A stretch of DNA of 64,000 bases from DASPOJ01 sp049790315 (GTDB lineage Bacteria; Acidobacteriota; Terriglobia; Acidiferrales; UBA7541). The stretch is taken from positions 41,108-105,107 of the forward strand of contig JBAQYV010000200.1 in the NCBI GenBank assembly GCA_049790315.1, read 5' to 3'. Below, in pieces: positions 26,511 to 34,044 of this stretch. The position numbers were made by a program, and so were the translations under genes. The notes below the pieces were generated by a model. It did not search any database, had not been told where the DNA came from, and was given only the letters and a program-made list of their open reading frames with translations. Every line of letters starts with the position of its first letter. Within the stretch, counting starts at the first letter, position 1.

Positions 26511-27385
26511 CAGTGCGCTCCTGCTGCGGGCGCGGGCGGCGCGGGCGCGGCGGCGGTGATGGGAACGTAGGATGGTTCAAAATCGAGGACGGCGCGCACG
26601 ACGGCGTCCGCCAAAGGCGCGTCCATCGCGTCAAGTTGTCTGCGGTCGGGGACGGAGACGCTGGAAAGCTCGATGGCGACGGCGGGAGCGGCGATGGTGC
26701 GGAGCTGGCGCACGGCGACGGCGGCCGGGGCCAGCGGCGATCCGTGGAATCGCTGGGTGATCTGCGTTTGCAAGAGTGCGGCGAGATGATGGCTCAAATC
26801 GAAGAAGGAATCCTGCGCGTTGTCCCAGGTGCGTAGATTGGGATGAGGATTGGGTTGCGCGACCGGCGGAGGCAATAATCCCGCCGCTGATTGCATCGAC
26901 GCTTGCGCGGCGGTTTGCGGAGGAACGATCGGCAGGGAATAAACGCGCACGGTTCCAGGGACGCCGGTGGAAGAAACGTGCAGGCTCACGAAAATTGCGC
27001 GGCCCTGGGCGTTGGCGACAGCGGAACGATCGTCAAATGACGGATCGATATCGGCGTCGCGTGTGAGCAATACGCTCACGCCTTGCACTTGGAGCGCGGA
27101 GCGTACTTGGCGGGCGAGGGATAGCACGACATCGCTTTCGTTGATGCCGCTTGAGCCGTGGGCGCCGGGATCGGCTCCGCCATGGGCGGGATCGAGGACG
27201 ACGATGAACGGCGCGGCGACCGGAAGGGCGGTGGACGGGCTCGGAGCGACGGATGGTGACGGGGCGGCCGAAGCCGGACTCGCGGCGGGCGGCGGTGGAA
27301 TCGTTTGCGACGCGGAGCCGGCGTGCGCGAGCAGTGCGCCGGCGGCGATCATCGGGAGGAAAACGAGGAATTTCGGGATGCGCAC
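26510..27385 (-). CDS. N-acetylmuramoyl-L-alanine amidase (Amidase_3)
   Basis: This 292-residue exported zinc amidase cleaves the lactyl-amide bond between MurNAc and the peptide stem. After a signal peptide (about 1-25) and a Pro/Ala/Ser linker (28-58), the catalytic domain shows zinc ligands H68 (LDPAHGG), E83 (GINESD) and H136 (FVSLH), with catalytic E239 in VAIELSSV. GTG at 27385 is chosen because it gives a signal peptide; the longer in-frame reading to 27523 does not begin with one. First gene of the amidase-GerMN-rph-rdgB-nth run. Confidence 0.9.
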   Translation of the reverse strand: MRIPKFLVFLPMIAAGALLAHAGSASQTIPPPPAASPASAAPSPSVAPSPSTALPVAAPFIVVLDPAHGGADPGAHGSSGINESDVVLSLARQVRSALQVQGVSVLLTRDADIDPSFDDRSAVANAQGRAIFVSLHVSSTGVPGTVRVYSLPIVPPQTAAQASMQSAAGLLPPPVAQPNPHPNLRTWDNAQDSFFDLSHHLAALLQTQITQRFHGSPLAPAAVAVRQLRTIAAPAVAIELSSVSVPDRRQLDAMDAPLADAVVRAVLDFEPSYVPITAAAPAPPAPAAGAH

Positions 27386-27592
27386 GATTCGAGGATAGCA
27401 GAATCGCGCGATCGGCGGCGATCGGCGAAGGCTCGGAGCATCCGCAGGACGCGCGATTTCAGTTCGGCTGGCGTCCAGGAAGATAAGCGAGTTGGGGATC
27501 GCGGCGGTCATTTTATGTGGCACTCGGAGAGCGGGACGCGGATGATTTTCGCGCGAGAAGAGGGGATACCCACCCCCCTCCCGTGTTTTTTG

Positions 27593-27755
27593 GAAGTGTT
27601 GATTCTAAAAGACTTTAAGTCCTTTGAGCCGGAAGTGTTGAAATGATTAGACTTTAAGTCCTTATTCCCAGAAGTGTTGATTCTAATGGAGTTCAAGCCA
27701 TTGCGAATGAATGAGATGCAGGGAACTGAGAAATTCTTGGAAGTGTTGATTCTGC
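27593..27755. repeat. Degenerate 39-bp tandem repeat array
   Basis: GAAGTGTTGA occurs at 27593, 27632, 27671 and 27740. The first three are exactly 39 nt apart and the last 69. Units 1 and 2 also share GACTTTAAGTC, an 11-nt near-palindrome; unit 3 keeps a decayed form. Read on the minus strand the core is TCAACACTTC. A G-rich GGGAGGGGGGTGGGTATCCC (minus strand) borders it at about 27563-27582. Confidence 0.75.
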
Positions 27756-28008
27756 ACGAGTTGGTCCGTGGGAATTGCAAAAATGGCGGGATTTGAGTGG
27801 GGGAAATTGCGCGATGGCGTTGCGGGAGGCTGGGAAGGCGTGTGCTCGCGGGGGCGATGTCGGTGTGTGGCTCGAAGAACATGCCAGAGCATAGCACTGT
27901 CTATACTATAACGTCAACATATATTTATGAGGTATTCGAATAGATGGGTAGAAAATATCCAGCCGGGTTTGTGGAGGGAACTGCGGCCACAACGTGTTTC
28001 TGCGCTGG

Positions 28009-28098
28009 GTTGTGTCGCCCCTCCGGGGCTTGCGCGTGGTTGCGATGTGTACCCAGGGCTTCCGCCCCGGGCTAGTATGTGCCGCCCCTACGGGGCTG
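28009..28098 (-). repeat. Three-hairpin palindromic repeat, copy B (inverted)
   Basis: On the minus strand this reads AGCCCCGTAGGGGCGGCA, TAGCCCGGGGCGGAAGCCCT with GGGT, CATCGCAACC and GCCCCGGAGGGGCGACACAA. That is block-for-block the element at 13236-13326. Base changes fall mostly in loops, as expected if stem pairing is maintained. Confidence 0.8.
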
Positions 28099-28233
28099 GA
28101 TTGCGATGGGGCGCGATGTGTAGCTAAGGTTTACGCGCTGACTCAATTGCGTTCCTGCGGGGCTGGTTTGGTGGAGGGCACGAAGATCGTGGCGATGGTG
28201 AACTTGTTGCGAGCACTGCGGCCGCGAGCGGCG

Positions 28234-29202
28234 CTAGTTAAGGCGGAAAGTTACTTCGATGATCGTTTCGACGGAGACCGGCGTGCCGGCCTGATCAAGT
28301 GCAGGATGGAAGCGCCAGGTAGCGAGCGTTTGAATCGCCTGCTCATCTAGAAGTGGAGTGACGCTCTGCAGAATGTGTATGTCTCGGCCTTCACCACTTG
28401 CATCGACCGTGATCGCGAGCAGCACGTTTCCCTCGGTTCTGGCCGCGCGTGCTTCGGGCGGATAGGGTGGATGCGGGGCGGAGATAATGATTGGAGATTT
28501 GACGCCAAGAAAGCCCGCGAAGAATGGGCCAGCGTAGTATTCCACTTTCGGCGGGGGGCCGGACGGGGCGGTGGCTTGATTGGGCGCGACTGTTTGAGGC
28601 GCAGGGCCTGCGGCGGATCGCAGGTCCGCCAAATTTACTCCGGGGTCCCATCGAAAGTTTCCGTCGATGAACATGAAGTAGGCGAAAGGACACTGCATCG
28701 GGCTTTCATTGGGGCCGGATAGATTGAAGGCAACGAAGTAGATATCGACGGGTTGCTTCATGCTGTCGAGCATGTCCCGTTCGATGGCGCGCCCCGGTTC
28801 CGGGGCGTCATTCACCTTCCGCGTGAGGATCTGTTTCTCAAGAGAGGCGACGGCCCAGAGAGAGAGGCGGAAACTCTGGTCGTATTTCTTCGGACTTGTT
28901 TCATACGCGTCTGCCCAAGGGTTGCCTTTGTCAGGGCCGAACGTATCGTCGAACCATTGTCTGGAATTTGGGATTTCGGCGTCTTTTAACATTGCTGTCA
29001 GCTTGCGGCTGCTGCCGGCGCCGGTCGACGCGAGGAGGTCAGCGAGAAACTGTTGCAGGCCTTCGGATGTGTCTGGATAGGTTTTAGGCGCGGTTCGCGA
29101 CGATGAGGTTCGGGGCGCGAAGGGTACCCGTGCACGGGCGGATGCGGATGGCAGCAATAAGAGGAGTGCCAAAACCGACGAAAATGTCATCCGGCGGATC
29201 AC
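28234..29202 (-). CDS. Secreted protein with TonB C-terminal domain
   Basis: This 322-residue protein has a cleavable-looking signal (about 1-23) rather than a stable TonB anchor. A central unknown domain (about 40-200) is followed by a Pro-rich linker and a TonB C-terminal domain (about 235-322) with APHPPYPPEARAAR, GNVLLAITVDASG and a closing ATWRFHPA. TonB-C proteins outside TonB complexes are abundant in Acidobacteriota and usually have unknown roles. No ExbB/ExbD gene is near. The domain call is firm; the function is not. Confidence 0.8.
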   Translation of the reverse strand: MIRRMTFSSVLALLLLLPSASARARVPFAPRTSSSRTAPKTYPDTSEGLQQFLADLLASTGAGSSRKLTAMLKDAEIPNSRQWFDDTFGPDKGNPWADAYETSPKKYDQSFRLSLWAVASLEKQILTRKVNDAPEPGRAIERDMLDSMKQPVDIYFVAFNLSGPNESPMQCPFAYFMFIDGNFRWDPGVNLADLRSAAGPAPQTVAPNQATAPSGPPPKVEYYAGPFFAGFLGVKSPIIISAPHPPYPPEARAARTEGNVLLAITVDASGEGRDIHILQSVTPLLDEQAIQTLATWRFHPALDQAGTPVSVETIIEVTFRLN

Positions 29203-29379
29203 GACTACGGAGTATCTATCTCACCCGTCGGCGAATGGCAAGAAAAAGCGCCGGGGTCAGCAGGCGAATTGGGGCACCCAAATGAGCGCGTGAAAGCGAT
29301 GAGCGATCGAGCTCGAAAGAGCCAAGCGCGTGCATCGGCACCGGGCGATTACGGGCGCGGGCTCAAATTATCGGAGGCG

Positions 29380-30177
29380 CTAGTTCGGCGGGGCGTGCTC
29401 GCGGTTTAGGCCGGCGAAGATTTGCAATTGGCCGGCGGGGATGCGGACTTGGCCGTCGAGGGTGACGAGGAGGCGGCGATTGCCGGCGTCGCGGAATTCG
29501 GCGGAGGCGATTGTGGCGTAAGGCTGGACGGCGGCGGGGAGGGTGGCGGTTAGGCCGGAACCTTTTTGCATGGCGCTGAGGATGGCGTCGCTGATTTTTT
29601 GTTTCAGCATGTCGCCTAGCGGGCCGGAGCGGAGGAGATCGCCGAGGGAGCCGTCGGCCTGGATGGATTGGATTTCGGGGACGAGGCGAACGGTGCTATC
29701 CGATTCGACGGCGGGCGTGAGTTTTATTTCGATCTGGGCGTCGCCGGAAATTAGCTTGTCGGTGATTTGTTTGCCGGCGACTTTGGCGCAGACCCAGCGC
29801 TCGTAGTGGAGTTGAACGGTGGCGAGGCTTGCCGGTTCAATGGGGGCGAGCGTGGCGTTTTGAATGGCGATGCGATCGCCGCAACGATCGGATCGATTGA
29901 GTTGGGCTTGCAGAAGAGCGGTGATGTTTTGCTGGAGGCTGGAGAGATCGGCGGTGATGCTGAGTTTGAAGACGTCCTGGCCGGCTTGTTTTGAAATGCC
30001 GGAGAGGGTGCCGAAGGAAGTGACGGTGATGGGTTGGCCCGCGACGTCGAACGTGCGGGTGGTGGGGGGTATCTTGAAGGCGATGTCTTGGGCGGCGGCG
30101 ATCGAGGGCAGAATCGCCAGCAAGAACATTAAGGTTGGGACGGAACGGATTAATTTTGTGAGAAACGCGGAGTGCAA
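29380..30177 (-). CDS. Exported hypothetical protein
   Basis: This is a protein of about 265 residues of unknown function with a signal peptide ending near IAAAQ. The start is inferred as TTG at 30177: it gives a positively charged n-region (TKLIR) before the hydrophobic run, and GAGG lies 8 nt upstream. An in-frame reading continues to 30591 but overlaps the divergent SDR gene and lacks a signal. Mature sequence is rich in beta strands, with two cysteines (in SDRCGDR and RWVCAKV) that could form a disulfide. It is reminiscent of lipid-binding envelope proteins, but I do not assign a family. Confidence 0.65.
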   Translation of the reverse strand: MHSAFLTKLIRSVPTLMFLLAILPSIAAAQDIAFKIPPTTRTFDVAGQPITVTSFGTLSGISKQAGQDVFKLSITADLSSLQQNITALLQAQLNRSDRCGDRIAIQNATLAPIEPASLATVQLHYERWVCAKVAGKQITDKLISGDAQIEIKLTPAVESDSTVRLVPEIQSIQADGSLGDLLRSGPLGDMLKQKISDAILSAMQKGSGLTATLPAAVQPYATIASAEFRDAGNRRLLVTLDGQVRIPAGQLQIFAGLNREHAPPN

Positions 30178-30424
30178 GAACGTGGCCTCGTTGGCGATGC
30201 GAATGGCCGGCGAATTTGCGCGGACGCCGCCGTGTTGAATTGTGATTGATGAATCCGCGGCGAGATGGGTTGCTTTGGAGCGCGCGGCACCGACTGGCAC
30301 GATGCGGAAATAAAGAAATGGGGGGCGATGGATCGAGGGAACTTGAGAATCAATATGATTGCGGAAAGTGCGGTGCGCTGCGAAAATTTGATTATGCAAA
30401 AACATAGGGACAGGGTGAGTTGGG

Positions 30425-31234
30425 ATGCGAGGCGCTATGTCTGAATCGACGCCGCCGGTAACGCCAAACAGGAACGGATTGGGCGTTTTTTCGCTGGGGG
30501 GAGAAGTGGCCGTGATTACGGGCGGCGGCAGCGGACTGGGACTGGCGATCGCGTCGGCGATGGTGGCGTCGGGCGCGAAGGTTGCGATCACCGGGCGGCG
30601 CGAAGACGTGCTGCGCGCGGCCGCGCGAAAAGTCGGGCCGGATTGTTTCGCCTTCAGGCACGACGTGACGAAGCTTGGATCTTGTCCGGGGCTGATCGCG
30701 CAGATTCAAGAGAAGCTCGGCACGGTGACGATCCTGGTGAACAATGCGGGCGTGCATCTGAAGAAATCTTTCGTGGAAACGTCGGAAACGGATTTTCGCG
30801 CGGTGCTTGAGACGCATGTGCACGGGGCTTTTGCGATGACGCAGGCGGTCCTGCCGGGCATGCAGCGGTTGAAGCACGGCAGCATAGTTTTTATCGCGTC
30901 AATGACGTCGGTGATGGGGATGCCGAACGTGATCGCGTACTCGACGGCGAAGTCGGCGTACCTGGGAATGGTGCGATCGCTCGCAAGCGAACTGGCGATG
31001 GATGGAATTCGCGTGAACGCGCTGGCGCCCGGTTGGATTGAGACGCCGATGCTGCACAAGGCGCTGGACGGCGATCCGGCGCGGAAGGCGAAAATATTGT
31101 CGCGCACGCCGATGAGCCGCTTCGGGCGGCCGGAAGACATCGGGTATGCGGCGGTGTATTTGTGCTCGCGCGGCGCGGAATTCGTGAATGGCGTGTTTCT
31201 GCCGATCGATGGCGGAGCCAGCACGGGGTTTTGA
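30425..31234 (+). CDS. Short-chain dehydrogenase/reductase
   Basis: This is a 269-residue classical SDR. It has the nucleotide motif TGGGSGLG (32-39), NNAG (106-109), and the catalytic triad S159, Y172 and K176 (Y-x3-K). The C-terminus VNGVFLPIDGG is standard. It most resembles sugar-acid dehydrogenases such as gluconate 5-dehydrogenase or KduD, but SDR substrate specificity cannot be read reliably. The first ATG (30425) or the one four codons on may be used. Confidence 0.9.
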   Translation: MRGAMSESTPPVTPNRNGLGVFSLGGEVAVITGGGSGLGLAIASAMVASGAKVAITGRREDVLRAAARKVGPDCFAFRHDVTKLGSCPGLIAQIQEKLGTVTILVNNAGVHLKKSFVETSETDFRAVLETHVHGAFAMTQAVLPGMQRLKHGSIVFIASMTSVMGMPNVIAYSTAKSAYLGMVRSLASELAMDGIRVNALAPGWIETPMLHKALDGDPARKAKILSRTPMSRFGRPEDIGYAAVYLCSRGAEFVNGVFLPIDGGASTGF

Positions 31235-31309
31235 GAGTGGCGGGCTGTTTCTCCAGCGAAAAACTTCACACGCTAATTTTCGAGGGCCGGAATTGCCGCC
31301 TGCCTATCT

Positions 31310-31384
31310 CCAAAGTCCGGGGAGAAAAGCGACGGAGAGGTCCCTCGTCGTCCGCCGCGGCGGACTCGCTCGGGATGACCAGAT
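31310..31384. repeat. Degenerate palindromic intergenic repeat
   Basis: GGTCCCTCGTCGTCCGCCGC is followed by GGCGGACTCGCTCGGGATGA, sharing the CCGCCGCGGCGG core and GGGATGAC edge with the element near 13088-13190. It looks like a decayed member of the same dispersed family. Confidence 0.45.
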
Positions 31385-31520
31385 AGAAGAAAGTGCGGGG
31401 AACAAAGGGGAAAAGGCGCAAAATTCCGGGGCGCGCGCGCGTGCCGAGAGATTCGCGGGCGTCCTGCGCGGGAGCGGGGTGAGCGATGAAGCAGGCTGCG
31501 AGAATTAGCAGGAGGCCAGC

Positions 31521-31634
31521 CGCGCGTGTTAGCGCATCAACATGCCGCCCGATGGTTTCGCCGCACAGATAGCTCGCTTCGTCGGAACAGAGAAAAACAA
31601 TTACTTTGGCGACTTCATCCGGAGTGCCCGCGCC
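31521..31634 (-). pseudogene. C-terminal remnant of a short-chain dehydrogenase
   Basis: Minus-strand translation gives TPDEVAKVIVFLCSDEASYL followed by CGETIGRHVDA. This is the conserved SDR C-terminal region (P-E-E-V-A...FL-x-S-D-x-A-S-Y-x-x-G). No Rossmann motif or catalytic YxxxK precedes it; upstream sequence belongs to the UBP gene. It differs from the intact plus-strand SDR, so it is a decayed second SDR. Confidence 0.65.
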
Positions 31635-31654
31635 TTTATGCTTGGCCGAGCGAT

Positions 31655-31921
31655 CTAGGAGAAGTCGAGTTCGACTTCGTCGATATAGCACCAGCCCCAA
31701 TCTTCGCCGGGCTCGATGGATTTGGCGATGGGGTGTTTCGAGGTGTGGAAATGTTTAGTGGCGTGCTTATTTTTTGAGGAATCGCAGCAGCCGATGTGGC
31801 CGCACGTCATGCAGAGGCGGAGGTGAACCCAAGTGTCGCCCATCTTGACGCATTCAGGACAGACGTGGGCGGTGGGCTTAAGATCTTTTTTGATTTGATT
31901 CATGTGGGTGCATGCTGGCAT
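31655..31921 (-). CDS. UBP-type zinc-finger protein
   Basis: This 88-residue protein consists only of a ZnF-UBP domain. Candidate ligands are C4, H6, C21, C24, C37, C40, C45 or C46, H57 and H63, with the hallmark HLRLCMTCGHIGCCDSS and HFHTSKHPIAKS. In eukaryotes this fold binds the ubiquitin C-terminus; bacterial stand-alone versions are common but their ligand is unknown. ATG at 31921 starts the conserved domain; sequence further upstream is a hairpin repeat array, not protein. It shares strand with the cNMP-TrxR-like gene 200 nt upstream. Confidence 0.88.
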   Translation of the reverse strand: MPACTHMNQIKKDLKPTAHVCPECVKMGDTWVHLRLCMTCGHIGCCDSSKNKHATKHFHTSKHPIAKSIEPGEDWGWCYIDEVELDFS

Positions 31922-31937
31922 TTTGTGGGCTCCTTGC

Positions 31938-32103
31938 ATCGAAGATGGAGGCCTGAAGGCCTCCGCTACATAAAACAAGAACGCGAGTGCTGACCACATC
32001 CTGGATCGAAGATGGAGGCCTGAAGGCCTCCGCTACGCAAAACTAAACCGCAGCCGCGTATCGCGCTTTCGATTGAAGATGGCGACCTGAAGGCCGCCGC
32101 GAC
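31938..32103. repeat. Three hairpin repeats at exact 67-bp spacing
   Basis: A GAAGATGG-led hairpin starts at 31938, 32005 and 32072, precisely 67 nt apart. Copies 1 and 2 read ATCGAAGATGGAGGCCTGAA followed by GGCCTCCGCTAC, a 7-bp stem with a TGAA loop. In copy 3 the third stem pair changes from A-T to C-G on both sides, a compensatory change, although one A/C mismatch also appears. The array lies between the stop of the cNMP-TrxR-like gene and the UBP gene start. Confidence 0.82.
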
Positions 32104-32123
32104 GCAAACAAAACCGAAAAATT

Positions 32124-33845
32124 CTACAGCTCGGCGAGAACGCGATGGACCAAGTGTACAGCGATCGCGCCTTCGCCTACGGCGGAGGCTACACGTTTCA
32201 CGTTGCCGGCGCGAACGTCGCCGACGGCAAAGACGCCGGGCAGGCTGGTTTCGAGCATGAGCGGGAAGCGCGGCAACGGCCACGTGGGCTGCGCGGAACC
32301 GCTGGGCGACGTATCGTTGGACGCCGAGGAGCCGGCGTCTCCGATGTCGGGCTTCATATCGCGGCCCGTGAGGATGAAGCCTTTGTCGTCGAGCGCGATG
32401 CAGCCTTTGAGCCAATCGGTGCGCGGCGACGCTCCGGCCATGATGAAGACGTGGCGAATATCGTGGACGGAGGTTTCGCCGGTGGATTTATCTTTCCACG
32501 TGACGCGTTCGAGATGTTGGTCGCCGTCGAGCGCGGTAATTTCCGTGTGGTAATGCAACTCGATGCCGGGATTTTCTTCGATGCGCTGGATCAGATAGCG
32601 TGACATCGTGTCGGACAGCGCGCTGGAACGCACAAGTATGTGCACCTTGGCCGCGGTCTGCGAGAGAAAAACCGCGGCCTGCCCGGCGGAGTTGCCGCCA
32701 CCGACGACAATGAGTTCCTCTTCCTCGCAGAGCTGCGATTCCATGTGCGTGGCGCCGTAATAGACGCCCTGACCTTCAAACTTGGCGAGATTGGCGATGC
32801 GCGGCTTGTTGTATTGTGCGCCGGTGGCGATGACCACGGCGCGCGCGGAGAGGCGAGTGCCGTTATCGAGCACGATCTTGTACGGATGGCGGGCGCAATC
32901 GAGTTGCGCCACGCTGTGCGCGACCATCGTTTGCGCTCCAAACTTTTCGGTTTGCGCGATGGCGCGCGCGGCAAGCTCCTGCCCCGAAATGCCAGTCGGA
33001 AAGCCGAGATAATTTTCAATTTTGGAGCTGGAGCCAGCTTGACCGCCGGGCGTGTCCGTTTCAATCACGAGAACGTCGAGCCCTTCCGAGCCGGCGTAGA
33101 CGGCGGCGGCGAGGCCGGCGGGGCCCGCGCCGACAATAATGAGATCGCGGATTTGAGATTCATCGATCGCGACGTTGAGGCCCACACGCTCGGCGAGTTC
33201 CTGAATCGTGGGATTGCGCAGGACAGATTTCTTGGAGCAACAGATGACCACGGGAATATCGTCGAGCTTGATGTTGAAGCGGTCGAGGAGTTCCTGGGAA
33301 GTTTTGTCGGTGTCAAGATCGATGTAATTGAATGGATGTTCATTGCGCGTGAGAAATTCGCGCAGGCGCAAGGTGTTGGCGGAGTGCCGCGAGCCCATGA
33401 GAATGATGTTGCCCATGCCGCCGCTGATGAGCGCGAGGCGGCGCAGGATGAAGGCGCGCATGAAAATTTCACTGAGCTCGGCATCCCTGGCGACGAGCGA
33501 CCGCAAGATATCGCCATCGACTTCAAGAAACTCGCCGGCCTCCGTGACGCGGCCGCGCACGAGACAGCGGCGGCCGGAGATCATGGTCATCTCTCCGGTG
33601 AATTCACCGGCGGCGTGTGTGGCGACGGGGCCCTCTGCCGTGAAGCCTGGCTGCACGATTTCCATCTTGCCGGAGAGCAGGACGAAGAAGGGCACATGCG
33701 TGTCGCCGACGTCGAAGAGTATTTCGCCTTTCTCGACGCGGCGAGATTTGGCCACCGAGCGAACGCGCGCGATTTGAGCCGGCGTCAGGACGGGAAATGC
33801 TTGCGTATGCGCATCGAGCGCGCTGGGCACTGGCGGCGAAGACAT
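32124..33845 (-). CDS. cNMP-binding / glutaredoxin-like / TrxR-like flavoprotein without CxxC
   Basis: This 573-residue protein is a three-part fusion. Residues ~15-135 form a cyclic-nucleotide-binding domain (GEFTGEMTMISGRR). Residues ~145-225 are a glutaredoxin-like domain whose active-site position reads GSRHSANTL with no cysteine. Residues ~233-573 match thioredoxin reductase: FAD motif IIVGAGPAGLAAA, NADPH motif VVGGGNSAGQAA and C-terminal VFAVGDVRAG. In TrxR a CATC disulfide precedes the NADPH motif; here the place is G364-A-T-H367. It may be an NAD(P)H:flavin or ferredoxin-type reductase gated by a cyclic nucleotide. It is divergent from egtB and paralogous to the protein at 45278-46936. 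Confidence 0.9.
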   Translation of the reverse strand: MSSPPVPSALDAHTQAFPVLTPAQIARVRSVAKSRRVEKGEILFDVGDTHVPFFVLLSGKMEIVQPGFTAEGPVATHAAGEFTGEMTMISGRRCLVRGRVTEAGEFLEVDGDILRSLVARDAELSEIFMRAFILRRLALISGGMGNIILMGSRHSANTLRLREFLTRNEHPFNYIDLDTDKTSQELLDRFNIKLDDIPVVICCSKKSVLRNPTIQELAERVGLNVAIDESQIRDLIIVGAGPAGLAAAVYAGSEGLDVLVIETDTPGGQAGSSSKIENYLGFPTGISGQELAARAIAQTEKFGAQTMVAHSVAQLDCARHPYKIVLDNGTRLSARAVVIATGAQYNKPRIANLAKFEGQGVYYGATHMESQLCEEEELIVVGGGNSAGQAAVFLSQTAAKVHILVRSSALSDTMSRYLIQRIEENPGIELHYHTEITALDGDQHLERVTWKDKSTGETSVHDIRHVFIMAGASPRTDWLKGCIALDDKGFILTGRDMKPDIGDAGSSASNDTSPSGSAQPTWPLPRFPLMLETSLPGVFAVGDVRAGNVKRVASAVGEGAIAVHLVHRVLAEL

Positions 33846-34044
33846 TCGTCCCCCTGAGTATCACTAGGACCGGAAACCATTAGAGTAGGGCTACGGCCGA
33901 TTGGATACAACTCCACGCGACAGAAGCGGCCAAGGCCCCGGGTTGACTGCGCGCCGCAAAACGATTAAATAAGGAGCTTCGCGCGCGTTGTGCCCGCCCT
34001 GAGCCGAAACCTGATCGGCGGCATCAAATCGTCGGGAGAGTGAA

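Larger units (their letters stand above)
27524..28233. other. Non-coding repeat region
   Basis: This 710-base region has no supported gene. It contains a 39-bp tandem repeat array, then a short AT-rich segment (27895-27950), then an inverted copy of the three-hairpin element, all listed separately. Apparent reading frames here are repeat translations. Confidence 0.7.

Noticed and set aside
27593..27755. Possible CRISPR-like array
   Set aside because: Only the first 10 bases recur well, units diverge throughout, there are just four, and no cas gene is present.
27927..28127. Short plus-strand reading frame with APPGLARG and CRPYGAG phrases
   Set aside because: This is translation of the three-hairpin palindromic repeat, not a gene.
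32124..33845. Annotation as a functional thioredoxin reductase (trxB)
   Set aside because: The required CxxC before the NADPH motif is GATH, so disulfide reduction by the TrxR mechanism is not supported.
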